From NCBI RefSeq assembly GCF_014696925.1, contig NZ_JACJQY010000009.1:1-64000 (forward strand): 64,000 nucleotides of DNA, written 5' to 3'. Source of the stretch: Phormidium tenue FACHB-1050. GTDB lineage: Bacteria > Cyanobacteriota > Cyanobacteriia > Pseudanabaenales > Pseudanabaenaceae. Numbering within the stretch: position 1 is the first letter of the stretch; each line of letters opens with the position of its first letter. The notes beneath the pieces were generated by a model. The model saw only the letters and a list, made by a program, of their open reading frames with translations, was not told the origin of the DNA and made no database searches. Both the position numbers and the translations under genes were made by a program. Of the stretch, positions 7,492-15,691 are shown in pieces.

Positions 7492-8337
7492 TTATTTGAG
7501 CCAACCCACGCCTATAGCAGTGAGTAATAAAGCCCCAAAAACCAAGCGATAGCCTACAAACACCCAAGTCGTATGGGTTTGGAAAAACTTAAGCAACCAT
7601 GCGATCGCTAAGTACGAAAAAATAACCGACGAGAATAGCCCGATCGCCAGTTGTCCCGCCCCGATATCTCCTCCAAAACCTTTCTTGGCAATACTGATAA
7701 ATTCCACGACTCCGCCAATCGTAATCGCGGGAATACCTAGCAAAAACGAAAATCGGGTTGCCGCAACCCGATCTAAACCTAAAAACAAACCTGCGGTTAA
7801 GGTCGAGCCAGATCGCGACACCCCCGGAATAATCGCCATAGCCTGCGCTAAACCCATTACAATCCCATCAATTACCCGCACTCTTTGAAAATGACGCTTT
7901 GCTTTGGTTTCGCGTTGTCCCAATATCTCCGCGAGAGCCAGTAAGCTCGACATCACAATTGAGGCGATCGCGATCGCTGTCAAACTCCGCAAAGGTGAAT
8001 TGTCATAATCTGGGACTAAAATTTTAATCAGCAATCCGACTAGCAATATTGGCAATGTCCCTAAGGCGATCGCCACGGCTAATTTAAATTCTTGGGACTT
8101 GTAATTTTGCGATCGGACAGCCTTGATACTACCTAACGTAATATTACTGAGATCTTTCCAGAAATAGCCAACCACCGCCGCAATACTACCAAGCTGAATC
8201 ACCGCATCAAAGGATATCCCCGAATCTTGCCAGCCAAAAATTGCAGGAACTACCTTCAAATGAGCCGTACTACTAATCGGTAGAAACTCAGTCAGTCCCT
8301 GCACGATCCCCAAAATAAAAGCTTGCCAGTATTCCAT
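7492..8337 (-). CDS. uppP: Undecaprenyl-diphosphatase UppP (BacA)
   Basis: UppP removes a phosphate from undecaprenyl diphosphate at the plasma membrane, recycling the lipid carrier for peptidoglycan and surface glycans. The 281 residues are strongly hydrophobic. The two catalytic signatures are GIVQGLTEFLPISSTAHL near the N-terminus and PGVSRSGSTLTAGLFLGLDR near residue 170. The gene is alone and its upstream region holds repeats. Confidence 0.97.
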   Translation of the reverse strand: MEYWQAFILGIVQGLTEFLPISSTAHLKVVPAIFGWQDSGISFDAVIQLGSIAAVVGYFWKDLSNITLGSIKAVRSQNYKSQEFKLAVAIALGTLPILLVGLLIKILVPDYDNSPLRSLTAIAIASIVMSSLLALAEILGQRETKAKRHFQRVRVIDGIVMGLAQAMAIIPGVSRSGSTLTAGLFLGLDRVAATRFSFLLGIPAITIGGVVEFISIAKKGFGGDIGAGQLAIGLFSSVIFSYLAIAWLLKFFQTHTTWVFVGYRLVFGALLLTAIGVGWLK

Positions 8338-8365
8338 AAAAATTAAAATTTAGACCAACGACATA

Positions 8366-8556
8366 TATCACAAACTGCTAAAACCTCAAATATCACAAGC
8401 TGCTAAAACCTCAAATATAGCAATGTAAGTTTTGCTTAGGACATTAAACCCAAAAGATGAGTGGCGGCGCGAAGCGCCGCCACTCATCTTTTGGGTTTTG
8501 ATTTTTGTCCGAGCTATCTCTTACATTGCTATATCACAAACTGCTAAAACCTCAAA
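8366..8556. repeat. 25-bp direct repeats interrupted by an inverted-repeat element
   Basis: TATCACAAACTGCTAAAACC plus TCAAA occurs at 8366-8390, at 8391-8415 with one change, and again at 8532-8556. Copies two and three are separated by an element running about 8418-8531. Its ends TAGCAATGTAAG and CTTACATTGCTA are perfect inverted repeats, and its core is a long hairpin (AAACCCAAAAGATGAGTGGC and its complement). The inner sequence TTAGGACAT resembles the ATGTCCTAA tail of the element near 3120, so they appear related. The likely reading is insertion of a mobile palindrome into a tandem repeat. Confidence 0.75.
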
Positions 8557-8670
8557 AACCGATTTTGGTGTTTCCAGCATCAAAGCCCCTGAAAACACCA
8601 AAATCAGTTTTGAAGAAAGTCACCCGACGGGTGACTTTCTTCAAAACTGATTTTTATAATGAGAATTGCT
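8543..8670. repeat. D4 copy of the ~128-bp repeat, left end lost
   Basis: The right end TAATGAGAATTGCT at 8657-8670 is perfect, and both internal stem-loops are present (CCGATTTTGGTGTTTCCAG; GAAGAAAGTCACCCG). The left AGCAATTCTCATTA end is replaced by the direct-repeat unit that ends at 8556. The left boundary given is approximate. Confidence 0.6.
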
Positions 8671-8757
8671 GACACATCTACTTTTGAGGTTTCAATTTTC
8701 TGCTTTGCTGTCATAATAAAGTCTAAAAGCAATTTCTATTTAAACTGGTATAAATAT

Positions 8758-8892
8758 ATGGATTGGAGAGTATTAGTCGTATTAGGACCTATTGTTCTAG
8801 TAGCTGCTTGGGCTGCTTTTAACCTCGGCAGAGCCGTAATCAAGGGTGAAGCTTCCCTATTTGGTAAGCAAGGCAACAACCCATTTCAATAA
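8758..8892 (+). CDS. psbY: Photosystem II protein PsbY-like
   Basis: A 44-residue single-span peptide begins MDWRVLVVLGPIVLVAAWAA, matching the conserved MDWR start and hydrophobic helix of cyanobacterial PsbY. PsbY is a peripheral low-mass photosystem II subunit near cytochrome b559. The C-terminal tail is hydrophilic (KGEASLFGKQGNNPFQ). I chose the ATG at 8758 because the upstream in-frame extension is translated D4 repeat. A palindrome (about 8897-8954) follows as a likely terminator. The identification rests on the N-terminal pattern of a very short protein. Confidence 0.72.
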   Translation: MDWRVLVVLGPIVLVAAWAAFNLGRAVIKGEASLFGKQGNNPFQ

Positions 8893-8896
8893 TTTC

Positions 8897-8954
8897 GGCG
8901 TAAAACCCAAATATTAAGAGAGGACGCAATGCGTCCTCTCTTAATATTTGGGTT
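8897..8954 (+). terminator. Palindrome after the psbY-like gene
   Basis: AAAACCCAAATATTAAGAGA and its complement form a long stem with the tip GGACGCAATGCGTCC, ending GGGTTTA. It belongs to the AAACCC/GGGTTT hairpin class and sits directly after the stop codon. Confidence 0.55.
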
Positions 8955-9042
8955 TATTGTTAGGTATGCACAGTCATAAGCATACATAGCGATAAAATAA
9001 GCTAAGAAATAAACAAAACTAATCTTGTAAGGTAGCTGAAAT

Positions 9043-10179
9043 ATGGCGATCGGAGAATATAAGCCTGGTTTAGAAGGGGTTCCTGCAACCCAGTCAAATA
9101 TAAGTTATGTTGATGGGAAAGCAGGTTTGCTTGAATATCGAGGTATCCGCATTGAGGATCTTTGCAAGCATAGTCATTTTCTAGAAACCAGCTACTTACT
9201 AATCTTCGGTGAACTGCCAAAAGCTACGGAACTAGAAGAATTTGAGCATGATCTTACCCATAGAAGAAGAATTAAGTATCGCATTCGCGACATGATTAAG
9301 TCATTTCCCGATAATGCTCATCCGATGGATGCACTCCAAACAAGTGTCGCCGCATTAGGGATGTTCTATCCTCTGGGTAATTTTCATGATGCAGACTACA
9401 TTTATCAAGCGACAGTAAGACTGCTAGCAAAAGTACCAACGATGGTAGCGGCTTTTCATATGATGCGTCAGGGTAATGATCCTGTGATGCCCCGTGATGA
9501 TTTGGACTATGCTTCTAATTTTCTCTACATGTTAAATGAGCAGGTTCCTGATCCTCTCGCTGCTCGTATTTTCGATGTGTGTCTCACTCTTCACGCCGAG
9601 CATACAGTTAATGCATCTACCTTTGCAGCTTTGGTAACCGCTTCGACGCTGACCGATCCCTATGCGGTGATGACTTCGGCGATCGGGACTTTGGCGGGTC
9701 CTTTGCATGGCGGTGCAAATGAGCAAGTAATGATGATGCTCGAAGAAATTGGCTCAGTTGAAAATGTGACACCTTACCTTGAGCGCAAAATTGAGCGTAA
9801 GGAGAAGTTAATGGGCTTTGGACATCGGATTTACAAAGTCAAAGATCCGCGTGCGATCGTTTTACAGGACTTAGTACATAAAATGTTCGACGAGTTCGGT
9901 CATGATCCTTACTATGACATTGCCCTAGAATTAGAAAAACAAGCCTTTGAGAAGCTAGCTAGTAAGGGAATTCATCCGAATGTGGATTTCTATTCAGGAT
10001 TGGTTTACAAAAAGTTGGGTATTCCTAGCAATTTGTTTACGACTATTTTTGCGATCGCCCGTGTCCCTGGTTGGCTAGCGCATTGGAAGGAACAGCTTTC
10101 CGATAATCGTCTTTTCCGTCCAACGCAAGTTTATACAGGATTGCATGATGTAACTTACAAGCCAATTAGCGATCGTTAA
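9043..10179 (+). CDS. gltA: Citrate synthase
   Basis: The enzyme condenses oxaloacetate with acetyl-CoA to citrate, the entry to the cyanobacterial TCA pathway and to 2-oxoglutarate for nitrogen assimilation. The 378 residues are those of the short, dimeric-type bacterial citrate synthases. The catalytic regions are visible: LHAEHTVNASTF, GPLHGGANEQVM (active-site His), GFGHRIYKVKDPRA (second His/Arg) and the C-terminal HPNVDFYSGLVY Asp. It is monocistronic and ends at a convergent hairpin. Confidence 0.96.
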   Translation: MAIGEYKPGLEGVPATQSNISYVDGKAGLLEYRGIRIEDLCKHSHFLETSYLLIFGELPKATELEEFEHDLTHRRRIKYRIRDMIKSFPDNAHPMDALQTSVAALGMFYPLGNFHDADYIYQATVRLLAKVPTMVAAFHMMRQGNDPVMPRDDLDYASNFLYMLNEQVPDPLAARIFDVCLTLHAEHTVNASTFAALVTASTLTDPYAVMTSAIGTLAGPLHGGANEQVMMMLEEIGSVENVTPYLERKIERKEKLMGFGHRIYKVKDPRAIVLQDLVHKMFDEFGHDPYYDIALELEKQAFEKLASKGIHPNVDFYSGLVYKKLGIPSNLFTTIFAIARVPGWLAHWKEQLSDNRLFRPTQVYTGLHDVTYKPISDR

Positions 10180-10191
10180 TAGATACAGCTA

Positions 10192-10235
10192 CTAAAGATA
10201 TTTCTGAGCAGCAGTATGTACAGAAATATCTTTAG
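10192..10235. terminator. Convergent hairpin between gltA and the patatin gene
   Basis: CTAAAGATATTTCTG and its exact complement (15-bp arms) enclose 14 nt. It lies between two converging genes, so it probably ends transcripts from both sides. Confidence 0.6.
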
Positions 10236-10245
10236 AGATAATTGG

Positions 10246-11256
10246 TTAGTAAATTAGAAGATCCTCACAGAGTTCTTTCGTTTTGCATTGCAGTAGATCA
10301 AGACTCTTTTGCCGATCTCGCTCTATTACCAAGGTTTTTAAGATAGGTTCTAAACAAGTTTTTGCATCAGCATAACCACGTTGTTTTAATAGCTCAATGC
10401 GATCACTACTGAAATCAAGAAAAGTAATCGCATCGCCATAAAGGGGAATATCAGATTTATTGATTGTTTCATGTGGACGAATTTCAATCACTGCCTGATT
10501 GGGGAATTGATAACGGTTCCAGATTGCACCATTCTCTAGATGAATTACAATCGCGTGAGTGCATCCCTGAGCGGCTAAAGCTCCCAGTGGCACATTATCC
10601 GCAAAGCCGCCATCAACATAAATATTCCCGTTGATCTCGCGTTGAGGAAAAGCAAGGGGAATTGCTGCGCTGGCTAACAAAATATCGTAAATTTGGCGAT
10701 CGCTGTTAGCAGATTGAACGTGCAACCAATGAGCATCTTGTCCCATTTTGGCGCGGATCATGTCGATTAATAGCATTGCTGGATCGTAACGGAATCTAGG
10801 GATATTTAGGGAAGGGAACACCGCAACCCATAGCTCGATACCATTGCGTAATTGTTGCGGATTGACAGCCCGACGTAAAAAATTTTCAATCGGTGCAGGG
10901 TCAAATACTGATTTTGAATTGGAGAATATGCCAACTGATTCAAGTAGTTTTGTCGCCCATGCGCCAAAGGTGGGGAGAGAGGTTTGGATGATGTAACTGG
11001 CTAGTTGAGCGATCGCTCCGCGATCAGGTTGAATGACATTGGCTGTACCTAAATCTGTCCACATCAAATCAAGCTGATTTGCCGCATTCTGAAAGTTTAA
11101 GTTAGCTGCAAGCACAGCACCATTGAGCGCTCCAATACTAGTTCCTGCGATGATGTGTGGTACAAAATCAATTTCAGCAAGATATTTGATTGCTCCTGCT
11201 TGGTATGCACCTTTTGCGCCACCACCAGCAAGGACTAAGCCAATTTTGGGAGTCAT
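10246..11256 (-). CDS. Patatin-like phospholipase, last gene of a five-gene operon
   Basis: Patatin-family acyl hydrolases cleave membrane phospholipids with a Ser-Asp dyad. All parts are present: the oxyanion loop GGGAKG (11-16), the nucleophile elbow GTSIG with Ser40, and DGG with Asp215. The 336-residue length suits a cytosolic bacterial patatin, and I see no signal peptide. The start lies 3 bp after the RdcB-like gene, so the two are surely co-translated. Related lipases serve as effectors in bacterial immunity (for example CapV in CBASS), but no cyclase is present here. A role with the upstream dynamin-like GTPase is inferred from operon structure only. Confidence 0.93.
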   Translation of the reverse strand: MTPKIGLVLAGGGAKGAYQAGAIKYLAEIDFVPHIIAGTSIGALNGAVLAANLNFQNAANQLDLMWTDLGTANVIQPDRGAIAQLASYIIQTSLPTFGAWATKLLESVGIFSNSKSVFDPAPIENFLRRAVNPQQLRNGIELWVAVFPSLNIPRFRYDPAMLLIDMIRAKMGQDAHWLHVQSANSDRQIYDILLASAAIPLAFPQREINGNIYVDGGFADNVPLGALAAQGCTHAIVIHLENGAIWNRYQFPNQAVIEIRPHETINKSDIPLYGDAITFLDFSSDRIELLKQRGYADAKTCLEPILKTLVIERDRQKSLDLLQCKTKELCEDLLIY

Positions 11257-11259
11257 GAT

Positions 11260-12237
11260 TTATTTTCCTAGAGAATTTCTAAACACAAGGCGATCGCTGG
11301 CAGTTTCGTGGACAATGCGCTCAATAAATTCATTTTTATCTGTCGCAGGAAAAATGAGATCGTAATCGCGGCGACATAGCTCAAAGGCAATTTTAGCGGG
11401 ATCTTTTGGACGGGCTTCTTCGGGCAATGTAGCTAATTCTAAAGTTGTGCCAAGAGTGAATAGATAGGGAATTTTGGCAAGTCGGGCGGGTGGTAGCGAT
11501 CGCACTTCTAGTAATGCTTGTGCTAATTCTAGGCGATCGCTTGCGGTTTCTTGATGAGCGAGATTGAGTAAAGTGGTTAAAGAGAAGCAATTATCTGGTA
11601 TTTGCTTACTAGCGGTGATTAGTTGATCGATGATTTTGGGACGTAGTTGGAGATCGCTTGTCATATTTTCATAATCGGAGATTGCAAAGTCAACTATTTC
11701 CCGAATCACAAAGGCTATCTGAACTGCCCAATGAAAACCTTGATAGGTACGTCCAGATTGCCAAGCAGCAATGATTGCATCAATTTTTTGGATGGTTTCG
11801 ATTCGGTAAACTCGCTGTTCTAGATTGTGAATCCGTTGCTCATGATCATTTAACTGGATTTGTAAATGTTCAGTAATTTGTTTGAGAATATCAATTTCTT
11901 GACGATGATTGCGAAGGGCGTTACGGGTTTCTAATAGCTTTGTTTGCGTAATTTCTAGAGCAACGTTACTGATTCGCAAATTGTCGGCTAGAGCTAATAT
12001 CCATTGATGCAGGGATTTAATGCCGACATTGAGGTTACTGGCAATCAAGATTTGCCGATCTCGATCGCTGCCTGTAATTCCATCAAACAAGCGTCCAATA
12101 AAACCACGATTTTGACGAAAGCGGATGAGGTCATCATTTACTTGAATCCCATTAACTAAATCCACCAACACCTTATCGCTGATAATGGGGACTTGTTGCT
12201 GTAAGTCTTGTAATGATTGAGTTGCAAAGTTTGACAT
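11260..12237 (-). CDS. RdcB-like (YjcZ-type) coiled-coil protein
   Basis: This is a 325-residue soluble protein. An N-terminal part contains DLVNGIQVNDDLIRFRQNRGFIGRLFDGITGSDRDRQ, a central coiled coil lies at about 95-155, and a mixed C-terminal half follows. The N-terminal pattern and the pairing with a dynamin-like GTPase recall E. coli YjcZ (RdcB), which works with the GTPase YjdA (RdcA) in tuning the diguanylate cyclase DgcE. I assign the family from memory and not from a search. It starts 4 bp after xisI and ends 3 bp before the patatin gene. No enzymatic motif is visible, so an adaptor role is plausible. Confidence 0.6.
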   Translation of the reverse strand: MSNFATQSLQDLQQQVPIISDKVLVDLVNGIQVNDDLIRFRQNRGFIGRLFDGITGSDRDRQILIASNLNVGIKSLHQWILALADNLRISNVALEITQTKLLETRNALRNHRQEIDILKQITEHLQIQLNDHEQRIHNLEQRVYRIETIQKIDAIIAAWQSGRTYQGFHWAVQIAFVIREIVDFAISDYENMTSDLQLRPKIIDQLITASKQIPDNCFSLTTLLNLAHQETASDRLELAQALLEVRSLPPARLAKIPYLFTLGTTLELATLPEEARPKDPAKIAFELCRRDYDLIFPATDKNEFIERIVHETASDRLVFRNSLGK

Positions 12238-12241
12238 TGGG

Positions 12242-12574
12242 TTATTTATTCACTGCGATCGCTTGTTGCCAACTGGTGACGATATCTTCTTTTTTGATTC
12301 CCGCTTCGATGAGCGCATTAACTAATCCTTCCTCAAAGTTATCTTCTTCGATGATGACTTGGCGATCACTATTATCTTCCGTGACTAGACGAGCATGAAA
12401 CAAAATACTATCGAACCAACTTTTTTTATTCCGACTTGTAGCAAGAACTAAAAAATGTCCAGATTCAGCATCACAAACTGGGTAGAGTTTAATTGGTTGT
12501 AAGCTAGGCTCTTCACTTGCCGCATCTTGTACTATTCTCTTGAGAATTTCTGCATATCTTAGTGAGTTATCCAT
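12242..12574 (-). CDS. XisI-like protein
   Basis: XisI proteins are small partners of XisH. They were named for control of fdxN-element excision in heterocyst cyanobacteria, yet the pair is widespread in genomes without that element. This 110-residue copy has the family pattern LRYAEILKRIV near the start, a central strand-rich part, and ALIEAGIKKEDIVTSW at the end, the XisI signature. Its start overlaps the end of xisH by 16 bp. The central region around KKSWFDSILFHARLVTED departs from the commoner DGDRRIYGCVLHLDI-type text, so it is a divergent member. Confidence 0.8.
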   Translation of the reverse strand: MDNSLRYAEILKRIVQDAASEEPSLQPIKLYPVCDAESGHFLVLATSRNKKSWFDSILFHARLVTEDNSDRQVIIEEDNFEEGLVNALIEAGIKKEDIVTSWQQAIAVNK

Positions 12575-12978
12575 TTGATAATTACCTCCTGATCTGGTTC
12601 AAAAATCAATAAGTTGATTCTACTTCGCTGGATCGCAAATTTGAAAATCAGTCTTTGAAACTGGGAAACGTATACAGCTTCACTTATGGCTAAGAACAAT
12701 ATTCGAGATGGTTCTTGGGTTTCCAAAGCCCATTGGTAAAGCTGAAGTTGTCCCATTGTTTTCTCAAGCTCACTGATTGCTGAAGATGAATCGAAATCTT
12801 TAACTTCAATAGCTATTTTACGCCCTTCTTTTTCGGCTGTGAAGAGCTTTTCTGCTCCTAAATCAGCCTTTAAAATTGTTTGCTCTAGTTCCAGTATCAA
12901 AGGATCATTAGTAATTGTCCACCCATCTTTTTCGAGGGTGCGGCGTAGTGCAAAATGGAGAGTGTCGCGTCTAGACAT
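12559..12978 (-). CDS. XisH-like PD-(D/E)XK endonuclease family protein
   Basis: XisH has a restriction-endonuclease fold. The 139 residues show RRTLEKDGWTITNDPLIL near the start, then the catalytic layout D39-L-G-A-E43, E58 and K60 (IAIEVKDF), and the family helix ELEKTMGQLQLYQWAL. The catalytic residues are intact, so nuclease activity is possible, although it has not been shown for the family to my knowledge. The gene lies 24 bp after the dynamin-like gene and overlaps xisI. Placement inside a GTPase/lipase operon differs from the usual isolated xisH-xisI pair. Confidence 0.85.
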   Translation of the reverse strand: MSRRDTLHFALRRTLEKDGWTITNDPLILELEQTILKADLGAEKLFTAEKEGRKIAIEVKDFDSSSAISELEKTMGQLQLYQWALETQEPSRILFLAISEAVYVSQFQRLIFKFAIQRSRINLLIFEPDQEVIIKWITH

Positions 12979-13002
12979 AAAGAAATTAATTAAACTGTAT
13001 AG

Positions 13003-15378
13003 TTATTGTTTACTTTTTAGGATTTCTCCGACGTGCTTTTTTTGCTTTTCAACAGACTCCTTCAATTTTGCACTATCATTAGAAATTTTATCGAGTGCAG
13101 CTTTACGCTCTGCTTGCTTTTCAGCGTCTTGTTTATTGATGCTTATAGATTCTTGCAATGACTCCTCATATCCTTTGAGAAATTGATCAAGCTCAGAAAA
13201 GGATTTGTCAAGTACAGCCTGAAAATCTTCTTCTAAATATTCAAATACTTGCTGCTTAACCTTTGTAACTGCTGCTTCAATAGACTCATCAACATTTTGA
13301 TTAACTTCATCAACAGAGACAACAAAGAAACGCTCAGTTCTACTCACTGGAACTTGTTTTTTATGTTCGTAAAGCCAGAGAGTATACCAACGGCGTTCTT
13401 TTACTGTCTTATATTCTGTATATTCCCTAGAACGAGATTTTGCTTGAATATCCAAGTTAACATCTTCTAGATATAGTTCGTCAAACATATCAGGTAATTC
13501 AAGGGTTACATTAAACTGTTTGGACAACCTACGCTGTGCTTGTTCGATGATTGGTTTAGTCTTTGTTCTAAGCAATTTTTCAATTCTATTACGCAAACCT
13601 TTAACTTCACGCCAAGCATTTTCTCTAGCAATAGACATTAAATCATTGACAATCATCTTGACAGAAGCAGTTGCAGTTTCAACAAATCTATTTGCCTCAT
13701 TTGCAGACTTAAATTTAATCTCTCCTGTACCTTGATAATCTTGACCAACAAGTAGCCCTACAAGCTTTGTAAGTCCTAAGCCAGCTTTCTTAACTAGTCC
13801 TGCTTCCTTATATTCCTTTCTTCCAAAAATCCTCTTTAATTGCTCACGACTTTGAGCTTGCATATCAACTAGGTTAGAGCTTAATTTTCGCTCCAATGAT
13901 CTACGAAGATCTACAACTTCTACTTTGAGATTATCGCGACAATCATTTAGTTTACGCAGATCATTTTCCAGAGCATCAATTGCTGCTTTTAACTTGGCTA
14001 CATCTTGTCCAAAAGATCCTTTTTGGATATTAGTGTTATTTTGTAGATCCGTTAACCGACCACTTGCATCGTTAAGAGCGCTACTCAATGTCCGAGGTGC
14101 TGCCTGTGCTATCAAAACTGCGATCGCTCTTTCCAGAAAATCAGCAAACCCAGATTTGCTCCAAATCCTGTCAGCAGCCTTGAGCATACGCCCCATTGAA
14201 GCTTCTGGAAATTCATCTTCCCACATATCACCAAAAGCTTGCCGTGCTAACATCTCCGCAGTTTCCATTGATTGAGGTTCATCTATGTCTGGATTCATGC
14301 GATATTCACTGCGAAAATTAGAAGCATAGGCGGCACGACTAGCAGAAATTTCAAAAACACGATCTGAACTGCCTTGAATATCAAACTTGTTTTGTACAAA
14401 TTCTAGGACTTGTTCTTTGGTCATATCCTTTTTACCTTTACGCAGATCAATCTTATTAACTAGGATATAGATACTGTCTTTGCCCTTGATCTCAGACACT
14501 TTATCAACGTCACTTCTTACATTCTCAGCAGCTTCTGCATTCAACTGAGTGTAATCTAACACAAGCAAAATGATAGAACTGGCTTCAAGTTGAAGTTTAA
14601 CCACATTCCCCAGATTTAAATCACCAGCTTCATTCGGACCGGGAGTATCGACAATTACTAACTTACCAACACTATCCAACTTTAATCCAGAACTTTCATC
14701 TAAAAAAGGGACTTCAATACGAGGTACAGATACTAAAGACATTAATGGGTTGTCTGAAGGGACTAAAACGCCACATAGACGGACTAAATCATTGAGATCA
14801 GTTAATGATTTTTGAATTGCTTCTGTGCCTGAAACCTCTGATAAAAAAGGAATTTCTGGACTTTCACTTACATCTACTAGCAAATCTTGTAAATGTGGAT
14901 ATTCGGCAATATCTTCAGATGCTTGAGTTATGCCGATTGTGTTAATTTGCTCTTGTAGTTTTCGCCATGATTTTCTAAGAACGGAATAGATATCAACAAA
15001 ATCATCACTTTCAGGATCTAGTTGGTAACGTAATTTGAGCTTTGGCTCTGTAACGTCTTTTGAGAAAACAATCTCAGTCGGCAATGTCGTCATTGCGGCG
15101 TTACGGCTCGGCAAAATATCTTGCCCCACGATCGCATTAATAATCGTTGACTTACCTGCCTTCATCGGAGCAGCGATCGCCATGCGTAGCTCTAAATTTT
15201 TGACCTTAGTAATCTCATTTTCGATACTTTTAGCGTGTTCCGCATAGCGGCGCTCTTTGCCATCTGATGATTCTAATTTTTTGCTTGCATAGTTCATCAA
15301 ATCTCGAACTTGAGACAAAACATCAACCACAGCTTGCTGAATTGCATGGATATCAGGCTTTAGAGCGTCATTAGACAT
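13003..15378 (-). CDS. Dynamin-like GTPase (YjdA/CrfC/RdcA type)
   Basis: This large GTPase of 791 residues is first in the operon. The GTPase domain shows G1 APMKAGKST (70-78), a G2 Thr around 97-98 (AAMTTLPTE), G3 DTPG (244-247) and G4 NKID (308-311). Long helical segments, likely a stalk, follow (about 440-640), and a coiled coil ends the protein (720-791). I see no true membrane span, only a short hydrophobic patch near VKKAGLGLTKLVGLLVG, which could be the membrane paddle. AAPMKAGKST in place of the common G-x4-GKS start is typical of YjdA-like proteins. Bacterial dynamins remodel membranes, and some act under phage attack or pore damage. Confidence 0.9.
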   Translation of the reverse strand: MSNDALKPDIHAIQQAVVDVLSQVRDLMNYASKKLESSDGKERRYAEHAKSIENEITKVKNLELRMAIAAPMKAGKSTIINAIVGQDILPSRNAAMTTLPTEIVFSKDVTEPKLKLRYQLDPESDDFVDIYSVLRKSWRKLQEQINTIGITQASEDIAEYPHLQDLLVDVSESPEIPFLSEVSGTEAIQKSLTDLNDLVRLCGVLVPSDNPLMSLVSVPRIEVPFLDESSGLKLDSVGKLVIVDTPGPNEAGDLNLGNVVKLQLEASSIILLVLDYTQLNAEAAENVRSDVDKVSEIKGKDSIYILVNKIDLRKGKKDMTKEQVLEFVQNKFDIQGSSDRVFEISASRAAYASNFRSEYRMNPDIDEPQSMETAEMLARQAFGDMWEDEFPEASMGRMLKAADRIWSKSGFADFLERAIAVLIAQAAPRTLSSALNDASGRLTDLQNNTNIQKGSFGQDVAKLKAAIDALENDLRKLNDCRDNLKVEVVDLRRSLERKLSSNLVDMQAQSREQLKRIFGRKEYKEAGLVKKAGLGLTKLVGLLVGQDYQGTGEIKFKSANEANRFVETATASVKMIVNDLMSIARENAWREVKGLRNRIEKLLRTKTKPIIEQAQRRLSKQFNVTLELPDMFDELYLEDVNLDIQAKSRSREYTEYKTVKERRWYTLWLYEHKKQVPVSRTERFFVVSVDEVNQNVDESIEAAVTKVKQQVFEYLEEDFQAVLDKSFSELDQFLKGYEESLQESISINKQDAEKQAERKAALDKISNDSAKLKESVEKQKKHVGEILKSKQ

Positions 15379-15388
15379 AAATTGATCA

Positions 15389-15419
15389 CCCCTTGTATGT
15401 TGATGTTTTGAGAATTATA
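15389..15419 (-). promoter_or_regulatory. Probable -10 box and ribosome site of the dynamin operon
   Basis: On the minus strand TATAAT (15414-15419) lies 35 bp before the ATG of the dynamin-like gene, and AGGGG (15389-15393) about 10 bp before it. No good -35 hexamer is visible, which leaves room for activator dependence. Confidence 0.4.
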
Positions 15420-15499
15420 TATGACTATAACTTGAAAATACTTAGAAATAAGAGTAAATGACAAGAATATTTCTTGATTTTAATAGCGATCGCTTAATC

Positions 15500-15601
15500 T
15501 CAAAGTTTAAGCACCACATCAAACTTGTTACCCCGATAACGCGCAGTTTTCAGGATTTTGGAGTTAAGTAACTGTTGAACGTTTACAGGCTTGGGTTTGC
15601 A
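15500..15601 (-). pseudogene. C-terminal remnant of an unknown gene
   Basis: The minus strand encodes about 33 residues, ending NSKILKTARYRGNKFDVVLKL and a stop, with an in-frame stop upstream. The text is protein-like and looks like the tail of a real gene whose front has been lost. I do not recognise the family. It fills part of the 313-bp gap between the dynamin operon and the Uma2 gene. Confidence 0.3.
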
Positions 15602-15691
15602 TCAGGTATTGAGCTGTACCTATTTTACAATGCGGGAGATCGCGATTAGTTATAATCTTGCCAATGGTCAATTTTTAGGAGGCGATCGCAT

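Noticed and set aside
8366-8556. Possible CRISPR array
   Set aside because: Only three 25-bp units, two of them adjacent with no spacer and the third separated by an inverted-repeat element; no cas genes.
10246-15378. Reading the operon as CBASS
   Set aside because: A patatin effector is present but there is no CD-NTase cyclase gene in or near the operon.
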